Position numbers and translations under genes: made by a program. The notes beneath the pieces were generated by a model that saw nothing but the letters and a program-made list of their open reading frames with translations, had not been told where the DNA came from and did not search any database. Positions 1-8,366 of a stretch of 43,098 nt of DNA are shown here, piece after piece (position 1 is the stretch's first letter; each line of letters starts with the position of its first letter). Source of the DNA: a gamma proteobacterium endosymbiont of Lamellibrachia anaximandri (lineage in GTDB: Bacteria > Pseudomonadota > Gammaproteobacteria > Chromatiales > Chromatiaceae). The stretch is from contig JAESPE010000018.1 of the NCBI GenBank assembly GCA_016756835.1, positions 1-43,098 of the forward strand, written 5' to 3'.

Positions 1-109
1 CAGGCTTTAGGCAGATGGGACTTGTATCTTTCGACACGCACCCACTGGGTAACACTAACCAATTTCATCCCTTATTGGGAATTCCGAGGCTCCGAGTTTA
101 GCTCGGCAC

Positions 110-1018
110 AAGGATATCTATGCCCGGGTCAGCCCGGAACACAAACTGCGTCTGGTGACGCTGCTGCAGAAAAGCGGCATGATCGTCTCCATGACCGGAG
201 ACGGGGTCAACGACGCCCCGGCCCTGAAACGCGCAGATGTTGGCGTGGCCATGGGCGACAAGGGCACCGAAGCGGCCAAGGAGGCAGCGGAGATGGTGCT
301 CGCCGACGACAATTTCGCTTCCATCAGCCACGCGGTGGAAGAGGGCCGAACCGTCTACGACAATCTGAAAAAGGCGATCCTCTTCATCCTTCCCACCAAT
401 GGCGGCGAGGCATTGGTGATCCTCGGCGCAGTGCTGTTGGGTTTTCAGGAGCTGCCGCTCACCCCGGTGCAGATCCTCTGGGTCAACATGATCACCGCCG
501 TCACCCTTGCCTTGGCGCTCGCCTTCGAGCCACCCGAACACGGTGTAATGAAACGTCCCCCCCGCGACCCGGTCCAGCCTGTATTGAGCCGCCACTTTCT
601 CTGGCGCATCGCCTACGTATCGCTGGTACTGATGGCGGGGACCTTTGGCCTCTTCGTGTGGGAGATCGAACAGGGCGCGAATATCGAGGTGGCCCGTACC
701 GTAGCGGTGAACACCCTGGTCTGCTTCGAGATCTTCTATCTGTTTAACTCCCGCTACATCACCGAGCCGGTGCTCAACCGGCGCGGCCTATTCGGCAGTC
801 GCTACGTGCTGGCGGCGGTGGTCATCCTGGTGCTGTTCCAGCTCGCCTTTACCTATACGGGGCCTTTACAGACCCTGTTTGGCACCGCTGCAATAGGAGC
901 CGACGTGTGGCTGCGCATTCTTTTGGTCTCCTCCAGTGTGTTATTCCTGGTGGAGGGAGAGAAGGCGCTGGTACGGCGATTTCAGGGAAAACAGGTGCAC
1001 CAGCGTGTTAAACCGTAG
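110..1018 (+). pseudogene. P-type cation-transporting ATPase, C-terminal part only
   Basis: C-terminal third of a P2-type (Ca2+/Mg2+/monovalent cation class) ATPase of the inner membrane. Family similarity starts abruptly near base 110 with the VSPEHKLRLV stretch, followed by the hinge motif TGDGVNDAPAL, the M4-M5 transition (LPTNGGEALVIL), the M6 metal-site region (WVNMITAVTLALALAFEP) and four further hydrophobic segments of the cation ATPase C-terminal domain. The phosphorylation motif DKTGT and the nucleotide domain are absent. The same frame has two TAA stops near 50-58, so the upstream sequence does not continue the protein. An internal GTG at 155 or ATG at 179 could begin a fragment, but this would be inactive as a pump. 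Either a truncated pseudogene or a chimeric/misassembled junction close to the window edge. Family assignment is secure; truncation status is not. Confidence 0.8.
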
Positions 1019-1130
1019 GGATGGTCGTTGGGTTCGGTGGCAGCAGAGGAAGGTTTGGCGCATCCGCCGAAACGGCGAGAAAGGGCAGAATAAACAGCGC
1101 AAAAACAAGACTCATCCTTGTCTTTTTCAT
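1008..1130 (-). CDS. Small secreted proline-rich peptide (40 aa), hypothetical
   Basis: A 40-codon ORF not long enough for standard ORF cut-offs. The start ATG (1130-1128) is preceded by AAGGA about nine bases upstream. The translation begins MKKTRMSLVFALFILPFLAV, a textbook Sec signal (two Lys, then an 11-13 residue hydrophobic core), followed by a likely cleavage site after VSA and a short mature tail rich in Pro, Asn and Thr (PNLPLLPPNPTTIPTV). The ORF ends inside the stop region of the P-type ATPase, tail to tail, overlapping by about 11 bases. No family recognised. The signal peptide and ribosome site argue for a real gene; the short length and lack of comparison keep this tentative. Confidence 0.42.
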   Translation of the reverse strand: MKKTRMSLVFALFILPFLAVSADAPNLPLLPPNPTTIPTV

Positions 1131-1246
1131 GATCACTTTTCCTTGTTGATCCAGGTAAACAACGATTATATCTTAGCGCATTATCCGCCAGCCCGGAAAC
1201 TCAGAGTTAAGTATACTGTCACCTGAACCCTTGACAGGAAAAAGGA

Positions 1247-2665
1247 ATGCGCTCGACTCCAGAGGAGATTAAAACCAGCGAGGAACACTTTCGCCGGCTC
1301 TATGAAGAGGCTCCCCTGCCTTACCAAAGCCTGGACGAGGAAGGCAGGATTCTCTCCATCAACCGAGCCTGGGAAGAGACATTGGGTTATACCCGTGAGG
1401 AAGTTCTTGGCCAATCCATCGGCGAATTCCATGCGCCAGGCCAGGAGGTAAAACTCAGCCAAACTTTTGCCGAATTTCTAGCGTGCGGTTTGGTCGACAG
1501 GGTCAAAATCCTGTTTCAATGCAAGGACGGCACTGAAAAACTCTTTTCGATAAACGGCCGTATAGCCCATGACGAGCAGGGCCACTTCCTGCGCACCCAC
1601 TGCATACTCACCGACATCACGGATATCCAAAAAACCGAGGTGGAATTGCTGCAGAAAAACGCTGAGTTGCGCCTGCTCGACACCATTCCCGCACCAGTCT
1701 TTGTTATGGATCGCCAACTGCGTTACCAGTCGGTGAACCAGGCATTTCTGGCCTTCATGGAGATGTCTACAGAGCAGATCATCGGTAAAACAGACGCAGA
1801 GCTTTTTCCCCCGAATACGGCCAAGGAATTCGAATCCAGCGATTATAAGGTAATCAATGATGGACACGCCTTTACCGACCTGGAGCAGGCGGTTCCCAAC
1901 CCAGCGGGCACCATCCGCTGGTTCTCCACCACCAAAACCCCGGTATTCGACACAGATGGCGCCGTGACGGGACTGGTGGGAGTCAGCTTCGAAATCACTG
2001 AGCATAAGCAGGCCCAGGAGAGACGCCTGAACGAGGAGAAAACCCACCGGGAAACGCTGGTCCGTGAGGTGCACCACCGCATCAAGAACCATCTTCAGGG
2101 GGTAATTGGGCTGCTGCACAATCTTTCACAGAGCGGTCTCCCTGCCGAGGAGACCCTTAACAAGGCCATATCCCAGATACGCTCCATTGCCACCGTTTAC
2201 GGGCTGCAGTGCGACACCGGCGGTGGACGCATAAAGATCAGCGAACTTCTCCTGGCCAGCGTCAATGTCTACCGCAACACACGCCCCGCACACATTGTGC
2301 TGGAGGTCGACGAGGTCTGCTCGATGGAACTGAATCGGGAAGAGTCCATACCTGTTGCTCTGGTGATCAACGAACTGATTACCAACGCGATCAAACACGC
2401 TTCACCACCACCCGGGAAGCAACCGGTAGTGATTCAATTTGGCACGACAGATACCGGCGTCCGCCTGCGGATACGTAACCACAGCAAGCGTCTGCCGGAA
2501 AGCCTTGATCTCGATACAGCAGCGACTCTTGGGACGGGCCTCAAGATCGTTCGCACACTGCTGCCGACCAAAGGAGCCAAACTTTCACTTGAGTCAAAAA
2601 CGGGGTTTGTGGTTGCGGAACTGCTGCTGGAACCTCCAGTGATCTGGAGTATAAAAGAGTCGTAA
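1247..2665 (+). CDS. PAS-PAS sensor histidine kinase, HisKA_2 type
   Basis: 472-residue cytoplasmic sensor kinase with no membrane segment. Two PAS domains lie at about 15-130 and 140-255 (EEGRILSINRAWEETLGYTR and the following FVMDRQLRYQSVNQAFLAFM are typical PAS cores), so the signal is probably a soluble ligand or redox/energy state. The dimerisation box carries REVHHRIKNHLQGVIGLL at about 273-290, the HisKA_2 pattern, with H276 the likely phosphorylated His. An HATPase domain follows (VINELITNAIKHA N-box near 380; LGTGLKIV G-box near 445). Start ATG 1247 follows AGGA. The next gene is an ANTAR response regulator 130 bp downstream. HisKA_2 kinases paired with ANTAR output proteins are a known arrangement, so these two probably form one signalling pair acting on transcription antitermination. 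The signal is unknown. Confidence 0.88.
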   Translation: MRSTPEEIKTSEEHFRRLYEEAPLPYQSLDEEGRILSINRAWEETLGYTREEVLGQSIGEFHAPGQEVKLSQTFAEFLACGLVDRVKILFQCKDGTEKLFSINGRIAHDEQGHFLRTHCILTDITDIQKTEVELLQKNAELRLLDTIPAPVFVMDRQLRYQSVNQAFLAFMEMSTEQIIGKTDAELFPPNTAKEFESSDYKVINDGHAFTDLEQAVPNPAGTIRWFSTTKTPVFDTDGAVTGLVGVSFEITEHKQAQERRLNEEKTHRETLVREVHHRIKNHLQGVIGLLHNLSQSGLPAEETLNKAISQIRSIATVYGLQCDTGGGRIKISELLLASVNVYRNTRPAHIVLEVDEVCSMELNREESIPVALVINELITNAIKHASPPPGKQPVVIQFGTTDTGVRLRIRNHSKRLPESLDLDTAATLGTGLKIVRTLLPTKGAKLSLESKTGFVVAELLLEPPVIWSIKES

Positions 2666-2800
2666 CAGGAACTAGATTCCTTTTATTTCCAGGCTTTTTC
2701 GGTAGAATGAACTAATCTGCTATTTAATGGGCAGGAGTATTCTAAGATGAGGGAGCGGCTCCCCTCCGCAGTTCAACGGACATGAAGATAGGGAATGACA

Positions 2801-3400
2801 ATGAGCAGCACAAAAATCCTCTTGGTCGATGATGACCGTCTGGTTCTCTCCACTTTGGGCGAGGGATTACGCCTCGCTGGTTACGAAGTGTCGGAGGCAG
2901 ACAGCGGTGAAACTGCCATCGAACTCTGCAGCAGACTCCATTACCATCTAGTGGTTCTCGACATACGTATGCCTGGGATAGACGGTGTCGAAGTCGCCCG
3001 TTGGCTGCGTCAGAATAGCGACATCCCGTTTATCTTCCTCTCCGCCTACGGCGACGACGACGTGGTGGACCGGGCCGTGGCGGAAGGTGCGCTGGGTTAC
3101 CTGATCAAACCGGTGGACCCGCCTCAACTCCAGGCCGCAATACGGGCGGCTTTGGGACGCAGCGCCGAGATCCGCCAGTTGCGCGAGAAAGAGGGCCAAC
3201 TGTCACAAGCCCTGAGCGGGGAGCGAACAGTAAACACCGCTGTTGGCATCCTGGCCTATCGCGAAGGCCTAAGTGAACATGAAGCCTTCGAAATGCTGCG
3301 CCGCCACGCCCGTTCCAACCATCGCAAGCTCACAGAGGTGGCAGAGGATCTTGTAAACGCACTGGAAACGCTTAACAGCGTATCTTCCAGAAACGCATAG
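2801..3400 (+). CDS. ANTAR-domain response regulator (antiterminator)
   Basis: About 199 residues: a receiver domain (LLVDDD acidic cluster; phospho-acceptor Asp in VVLDIRMPG; switch Thr/Ser in FLSAYG; Lys in YLIKPVD), a short coiled-coil linker (EIRQLREKEGQLSQAL) and a C-terminal ANTAR RNA-binding three-helix domain (TAVGILAYREGLSEHEAFEMLRRHAR...). ANTAR proteins bind paired hexaloop hairpins in nascent RNA and prevent termination, commonly in nitrogen or amide metabolism. Two starts are possible: ATG 2795 abuts the GGGA sequence, whereas ATG 2801 sits six bases after it, so 2801 is preferred. It is the likely partner of the upstream HisKA_2 kinase. Its RNA targets are not evident in this window. 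Confidence 0.9.
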   Translation: MSSTKILLVDDDRLVLSTLGEGLRLAGYEVSEADSGETAIELCSRLHYHLVVLDIRMPGIDGVEVARWLRQNSDIPFIFLSAYGDDDVVDRAVAEGALGYLIKPVDPPQLQAAIRAALGRSAEIRQLREKEGQLSQALSGERTVNTAVGILAYREGLSEHEAFEMLRRHARSNHRKLTEVAEDLVNALETLNSVSSRNA

Positions 3401-3689
3401 GAAACGGCCAACCATCATCACGAACGCCGAAACTTGAGTTGTAAACAGCCGGCAACACACCTGAATTAAGGGATACAGCGTTGTTTTCATTTTTTATTCT
3501 TTTAGATTAAAGATCCAACCTACGCTGCCGAAAATATCTGAAAGCAACTCTGTTTTTCCCGCTATCTGGGGCCAGGCCCCGTCCCAGAAAGCGTTTACAG
3601 GATTGGCCTAAGTGCCTTTCCCGGCCCCGAACCGCCATTCTGCAGTGTCTAGCGGCGCTGCCTGACTACTTTTTCAGGAAAATGGCGAT
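3401..3689. other. Gene-free stretch after the ANTAR regulator
   Basis: No convincing gene. It contains a perfect 13-base palindrome at 3568-3580 (GGGGCC, A, GGCCCC) of unknown meaning. No terminator with a T-run is seen directly after the regulator stop. Confidence 0.4.
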
Positions 3690-3881
3690 ATGGATACTCT
3701 GCCTCAGAAGAATAAGGCCTATCCCCCCGAATCGAATGGCATCGTCAGCGAACTCTCCCTGCGTTTGATGCCCCAGTTACGAGAACAGTTACAGTTTCGG
3801 CGTGACGCCGGATGCGATGCTGTACCGGTGGATGCACTCGCCAATCACATATCCTCACCCACCCGCTTGGGCGATGCGTGA
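3690..3881 (+). CDS. Small hypothetical protein (63 aa), doubtful
   Basis: Open frame of 63 codons starting ATG at 3690, with AGGA about ten bases upstream. It ends just before the hairpin that follows polB on the other strand. The translation is hydrophilic with an Arg/Gln-rich centre (LRLMPQLREQLQFRRDAG) and no recognisable domain, signal or membrane segment. It may be a small gene, or chance coding between the regulator and polB. Confidence 0.25.
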   Translation: MDTLPQKNKAYPPESNGIVSELSLRLMPQLREQLQFRRDAGCDAVPVDALANHISSPTRLGDA

Positions 3882-3888
3882 AAGCTAT

Positions 3889-3920
3889 GCAGGAGCGGAG
3901 CGGCGAGGCGCCGCTCCTGC
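3889..3920. terminator. Strong hairpin behind polB
   Basis: Perfect ten-base inverted repeat (GCAGGAGCGG and CCGCTCCTGC) around a twelve-base GC-rich loop. It lies 20 bases past the polB stop on the minus strand, so it may end polB transcription, although no T-run follows. It could equally be a REP-like palindrome; its stem and loop differ from the GTAG-type REPs elsewhere in the window. Confidence 0.45.
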
Positions 3921-3939
3921 GGAATTAAATCCAAAAGAT

Positions 3940-6252
3940 TCAAAAAAGATCCATCTGGTTGGTGGTAATACGTTCGAAACTCCCGCCGACAAAATGGAGA
4001 ATGCCGTCCGCCACCGGGGCCAACTGCCGGTCGATGTAGTGTTGATAATCAATGGGACTGCGCAGATCTGCAAGCGGCTCCGGACCATTGAGGGTAATCA
4101 GATAGCTGATCCAGCGTCCCGCCCGCTCCAGCTTGCGGGCCGCCTGAATATGGGGCGGCACATTGCGCCGGTAACTTTCCAAAGGATTGCGGATGCGCTT
4201 ACGATAGACCAGCTGTTCATCGAGTGCGCCCGACTTGAGGCTGGCGACCGTCTCCCGGATGTAATCGTCCCAGGGTTCATTGAAAAAGACCCGCCGGTAG
4301 AGTTCCCGCTGAAAGACCTGGGCCAGTGGGGTCCAGTCACTACGCACACTCTCCAACCCCTTGAACACCAGTTCGTACTCTCCCACCCCGTTACGCACGT
4401 AACCCGCGTAGCGTTTTTTACTCCCCGTTTCCGCTCCCCTGAGGGTAGGCATGACAAAGCGGATGAAGTGGGTCTCGAACTCAATCTCCAGGGCCGACTC
4501 CAGACGGTATTCTGTCTGTAGTTTGTCACTCCACCACTGGTTGAGGGAGGTCTTGAGTTGTCGGCCGATACGCTTTGACGCCGCTTCGTCGTGATCCGGT
4601 CCAAGCAACACGAAGACCGAGTCGGTATCTCCATAGATAACGCGATAGCCCTGCTGTTCGATGTAGTCCCGACTGCTGGTGATGATCTCATGCCCCCGGC
4701 GGGTAATGCTGCTGGCAAGCCGGGCGTCATGGAAACGGCAACCGCTGGAGCCCAGCACCCCGTAAAAGGAGTTCATGATGATCTTGATCGCCTGGGAGAG
4801 TGAACGGTCTCCCTGCTGTTTGGCCTCATCACGCTGTTGCCAAAGTTCGGTAATGATGTCCGGCAGAATCGACGCTTTGCGGGAAAAAACGGCACCCAGA
4901 AAACCCGGCACCGGGTCATCTCCCGGGCGCACCAGACCGAGCGGGTCTATGAGGAAGGTACGGATGATGCTGGGATAGAGACTCTTGAAATCGAGTACCA
5001 GCACATTTTCATAGAGTCCCGGCTGGGAGTCCATCACATAGCCGCCGGGACTGGAAACCCCGCTTGTGTTGGCACCGACATCCGGGGCCACGACACCCGC
5101 CCGGTGGAGTCTGGGCAGATAGAGGTTGTCGAAGGCGGCTACCGATCCACCCTGGCGCCCCAGTGGCAGACCCGTCATCACCGATCGTTGAATCACGAAA
5201 TTAAGCAGATCGGTCTTTTCAAAGATCGCCTCCACCAGTCGACAATCTTCCAGGTTATAAGCCGCCAGTGCAGGTTTATCCTCCCGGAAAAGCCGAAGAA
5301 TCTCCTCGACCTTACCCTCACTCCCTTCGATCAGCTTCTTGCGGCCCAACAGTTTGTGAGCCACAAAACCCAAAGCAAAGCTGTCGAAACGCCAGAAGGC
5401 CGCCTTCAGATTATCGATGCCATCCAGCACCACCCTGCCGGGAATGCTGGCGATCCTGACCTGCCCTGTCTGCTGGGGCTGCAGAATAGCCGCCTGCTCA
5501 TCCCCGCGCCCCATGTCGAATCGTAAACGATGGTGGCGACATCGCAACTCAATGGTATTCAGGTCGAAGTTGATCACATTCCAACCCAGGATAAGATCCG
5601 GATCCCACTCTCGCACCCGTGCAAAGAAACCGATGAGCAGATCACGTTCGCCGGGAAACCATTCGACAGGCAGATCGGTCGCCCAGTCCGCTCCATCTCC
5701 CTGCATCAAAATGACCTCACGACCCCGGCAACTCAAGGCGATGGAGAGTATTTCGCCACTGAATGCATTGGTCTCGATATCGAGACTGACGTAACTGAGT
5801 TCCGGGGTGATCGTCGCTGGGCGAAGTTGTGGATTGATCAACTCCCGGTAACCCGCCTTTTGCACCGGATGACCCAGCACCTCCAAGCTCGCGGTGATAA
5901 AACGTTCCATCAAATAGCGGTCATGGGGTTTGATGTCCGATTCGTAGAGAGGAATGGCATCGGCTGCGGCCCGTTGACGAAACTGCTGCAGCGATTTCTG
6001 TGCAGAAAAGTAGAGTCCATCGACGGCCCCGCCATCCAGCCCTTGCAGATCCAAAGGCTTGCGTTCAAGACGGCTTCCCGGCAGGTAATCCGGCCCCAAC
6101 TGGATTTCGGATGAAATGAAACAGACGGCACGCTGATCCGGATAGACACAGCGCAGCGGCCCTTCCTGGGTATGAACCCAAAAGACAAGATCGATCCCGT
6201 TAGGACGGTCTCTCCAGTGACGGGTTAGCAAAAATCCAGTAGCTGCCGGCAT
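3940..6252 (-). CDS. polB: DNA polymerase II (family B)
   Basis: 770 residues, close to the 783 of E. coli Pol II, a family-B replicative-type polymerase with proofreading that takes part in SOS restart and translesion synthesis. Exonuclease motifs: ExoI with D158 and E160 (SLDIET), ExoII around 222-230 (GWNVINFDL), ExoIII Y332-D336 (YNLED). Polymerase motifs: A at 421-430 (DFKSLYPSII), B around 490-500 (KIIMNSFYGVLGS), C at 540-545 (YGDTDS), plus the KKRYAGY stretch near 620. All catalytic acids are present, so the enzyme should be active. It is divergent from the lipoprotein gene at 6362, with 109 bp between. The start ATG at 6252 is the first in frame; its ribosome site (AGGA about 14 bases away) is weak. 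No LexA box was identified with confidence. Confidence 0.97.
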   Translation of the reverse strand: MPAATGFLLTRHWRDRPNGIDLVFWVHTQEGPLRCVYPDQRAVCFISSEIQLGPDYLPGSRLERKPLDLQGLDGGAVDGLYFSAQKSLQQFRQRAAADAIPLYESDIKPHDRYLMERFITASLEVLGHPVQKAGYRELINPQLRPATITPELSYVSLDIETNAFSGEILSIALSCRGREVILMQGDGADWATDLPVEWFPGERDLLIGFFARVREWDPDLILGWNVINFDLNTIELRCRHHRLRFDMGRGDEQAAILQPQQTGQVRIASIPGRVVLDGIDNLKAAFWRFDSFALGFVAHKLLGRKKLIEGSEGKVEEILRLFREDKPALAAYNLEDCRLVEAIFEKTDLLNFVIQRSVMTGLPLGRQGGSVAAFDNLYLPRLHRAGVVAPDVGANTSGVSSPGGYVMDSQPGLYENVLVLDFKSLYPSIIRTFLIDPLGLVRPGDDPVPGFLGAVFSRKASILPDIITELWQQRDEAKQQGDRSLSQAIKIIMNSFYGVLGSSGCRFHDARLASSITRRGHEIITSSRDYIEQQGYRVIYGDTDSVFVLLGPDHDEAASKRIGRQLKTSLNQWWSDKLQTEYRLESALEIEFETHFIRFVMPTLRGAETGSKKRYAGYVRNGVGEYELVFKGLESVRSDWTPLAQVFQRELYRRVFFNEPWDDYIRETVASLKSGALDEQLVYRKRIRNPLESYRRNVPPHIQAARKLERAGRWISYLITLNGPEPLADLRSPIDYQHYIDRQLAPVADGILHFVGGSFERITTNQMDLF

Positions 6253-6361
6253 CTATCAGTTCTTTTCCTGGACATCCGTAGCGCTTAACCCCAAAGAGAT
6301 TGAAAATCTGACCGACAAAAAACTACACCGCAGCCGGCAGAAAGGGTAGTTTAGTATCACT

Positions 6362-6862
6362 ATGCTCAATATTACCCCAAACACCCAAACCCTCAGGCGT
6401 AAGAACTACGTTTTCCCGCTGTTGTCTCTGATACTCGGCCTCACTCTCATCGGCTGCAGTGTCAGCGAATCACCAGACACCATCTCGATTTCAGAAGAAC
6501 CGGCGGGCACTTTGACCGAATCAGCGATGGATCAGGACTATTTACAAAGTATTCGTCAGCAGACAGCTGAGGCTGCCAATCTCCGCTTGCAACAAGCCTA
6601 CGAGCGCAACAACATTCCCCAGCAGCAGCGCAACGGGCAAGCCAGGGTGAGTGGCCAATACATTAGTCTACACTCGAGAAAACTGGCTCTGCTTGATCTC
6701 AGCTATACAACGGGGCCTGTACGGGTTACCCGAATCACGGGACTCAAGGCGCCATTCATAGTCTCGATCAGTTGTGTTTCTGCAAGCGGAAAAGCTTTCG
6801 ACATCAGCGATATCGAAAACAAGTGCGGCCAGACCGTCGAGCAGGTCTTTGGAATGGACTGA
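6362..6862 (+). CDS. Small lipoprotein, unknown function
   Basis: 166-residue protein with a lipoprotein signal: positive N-terminus, hydrophobic core (FPLLSLILGLTL) and a lipobox ending IGC at about residue 32, so it should be lipid-anchored in the envelope. The mature part holds a Gln/Ala-rich helix (about 60-95), then a beta-rich region with two Cys near the C-terminus (SISCVSAS and NKCGQ) that may form a disulfide. No family recognised. Divergently placed from polB, convergent with the mepK-like gene. Confidence 0.78.
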   Translation: MLNITPNTQTLRRKNYVFPLLSLILGLTLIGCSVSESPDTISISEEPAGTLTESAMDQDYLQSIRQQTAEAANLRLQQAYERNNIPQQQRNGQARVSGQYISLHSRKLALLDLSYTTGPVRVTRITGLKAPFIVSISCVSASGKAFDISDIENKCGQTVEQVFGMD

Positions 6863-6969
6863 TGTCCAATCAAAACCGGTTAGAATATTAAAGCACAGGG
6901 AGGGACCCGCCGTGATTTCTCACGCTTCACGACAAGGTGCGGGGAGTTAACCCCATAGAGATTAGCGCC

Positions 6970-7548
6970 CTACCAAAATCGGACGCGGCCGGTATCCAGA
7001 TGGACAAAATCCGATTTGGGATAGTAACCGACACCACCGCCCTTCAGCGCCAGTGCCGCCTTGCGAAGATTGCGAAGCTCTGTCCCGGGCAGGCGCACGT
7101 CGATCGCCTTGCCCTGCATGTGCAGGCTGCGCTTGGCCACGCCACTCTTCCCACTCTTGCCCCGCAGCATCGCGTTGGTATGGGGGGAACGGTAACCTGA
7201 AATGATGCGGAAGGATCGGTTGGAGCCGAGCCCTGTTTTCAGCGTGTGCAGCAGGTCCAGCAGATCCCGGTCGATTGACTGGGCATCTCCGGTACGGTGA
7301 TCTCTAAGCAGGTGACTGATCTCCTGAAGCCCGTCATCCAGATACTCTCCATCGGCCCAGTAGGTGGCCGTCAGCCGTTCCCCGGTATGCAGATGGCGAA
7401 AAGCCAGGCTCCGCGCTTCACTACGGGCGGCAGCTGCGACCCAGGATGGCACTATCAAACCGCTGGCCACAACCGCGCAACCACTCAGAAAGCGGCGACG
7501 GCTGATGGTGTCTTGAGAATCGGCAGAGATTTTGTTCTGTAACTTCAT
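6970..7548 (-). CDS. mepK: YcbK/MepK-type murein endopeptidase (DUF882), Tat-exported
   Basis: 192 residues. A twin-arginine signal is at about 16-40 (SRRRFLSGCAVVASGL followed by an Ala-rich cleavage region), implying export folded by the Tat system. The mature domain is a peptidase M15-type fold of the DUF882/YcbK family: SGYRSPHTN, SLHMQGKAIDVRLPG (the H-x3-G-x-A-x-D zinc motif) and FVHLDTGRVRFW with the last zinc His. E. coli MepK cuts 3-3 crosslinks between diaminopimelate residues made by L,D-transpeptidases. In many gammaproteobacteria ycbK lies directly beside ycbB; here the ycbB homologue is on the same strand but 3.2 kb upstream, separated by a plus-strand gene pair. Confidence 0.92.
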   Translation of the reverse strand: MKLQNKISADSQDTISRRRFLSGCAVVASGLIVPSWVAAAARSEARSLAFRHLHTGERLTATYWADGEYLDDGLQEISHLLRDHRTGDAQSIDRDLLDLLHTLKTGLGSNRSFRIISGYRSPHTNAMLRGKSGKSGVAKRSLHMQGKAIDVRLPGTELRNLRKAALALKGGGVGYYPKSDFVHLDTGRVRFW

Positions 7549-7700
7549 AGCCCTTCAATTTTCATCCAGCAGGTTGTTTCTGCTAACTATTTTCGGCCAT
7601 CCGGCAGATAAATTGAGGGCAAGGTTAACAGAATATGAGGGGGAAGTGCCAAACCTGTGACCAAATTCACGGGATTGGGCGGCTATTCAGCCGATTTCGG

Positions 7701-7735
7701 CCCCCTCTCTCTGAGGGAGAGGGCTGGGGTGAGGG
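7701..7735. repeat. Dispersed intergenic palindrome (CCCTCTC...GAGAGGG type)
   Basis: Seven-base stem (CCCTCTC at 7703, GAGAGGG at 7717) followed by GCTGGGGTGAGGG. This matches a very common intergenic repeat known across many proteobacterial genomes. It lies in the 320-bp gap between mepK and the plus-strand membrane-protein gene, at the boundary of the unit that splits mepK from ldtD. Confidence 0.6.
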
Positions 7736-7868
7736 ATTTCACTTGACCGCTGTATTTTGCCCCACATCTCGAATAATTGGATAACGATTGATCTGAATCA
7801 TGAGTGTCAGCCGAATAGCAAATCAGCCATCACGAAGTTAACTAGTATTGGAGTAGAGGAGGCGGCAG

Positions 7869-8366
7869 ATGGCTGCTTTTGGGCGTTCGGGTCGGATTTT
7901 ATCGGCGATGGCCTTGGGGCTGTTGTTGCTGGGGGGGCTTGTATATCTGCTTTGCCGCAACAGCTCTTCAGTCTATTTCCTGGCAAGCATCTTTCCTGAA
8001 ACGATCGGTTACTCCGTGCCGGCCGCAGCTGTTTGTAGTTCGGTTCCCTCCTTCATCCATATCTATGCATTTATTTTACTCACAGCCGTCGTGCTTAATC
8101 CGTCCAGGGCTGGACTGGCCCTGATCTGTCTTGGCTGGATAGCCATTGAACTGTTTTTTGAATTCGGTCAGCACCCGTTTTTTGCTCAATACCTGACCGA
8201 AAAGATACCCGCGTGGTTTGAAGACTTTCCTCTCCTCGAAGTCGCGGACACCTATTTTCTAACCGGTACATTCGATCCTCTGGATGTACTTTTCATTCTC
8301 TTTGGCACAGCTGCGGCATTACTAACCCTGCATAAGGTCCAGCGGTGGGAGGTGGATCATGCTTAA
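7869..8366 (+). CDS. Integral membrane protein, unknown function
   Basis: 165 residues with four likely membrane helices (about 10-28, 58-78, 82-102 and 138-155) and a periplasm-sized loop containing two Cys. The start ATG is preceded by GGAGG at ideal spacing. The last eight bases overlap the start of the PKD-domain gene, so the two are translationally coupled and presumably work together. No family recognised; the layout is loosely like small VanZ-type proteins, but no motif supports that. Confidence 0.75.
   Translation: MAAFGRSGRILSAMALGLLLLGGLVYLLCRNSSSVYFLASIFPETIGYSVPAAAVCSSVPSFIHIYAFILLTAVVLNPSRAGLALICLGWIAIELFFEFGQHPFFAQYLTEKIPAWFEDFPLLEVADTYFLTGTFDPLDVLFILFGTAAALLTLHKVQRWEVDHA

Noticed and set aside
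22-747. Plus-strand frame at the window start (241 aa)
   Set aside because: Out-of-frame shadow of the P-type ATPase; Arg-rich translation with no domain.
3802-4521. Plus-strand open frame (239 aa)
   Set aside because: Antisense of the C-terminal part of polB.
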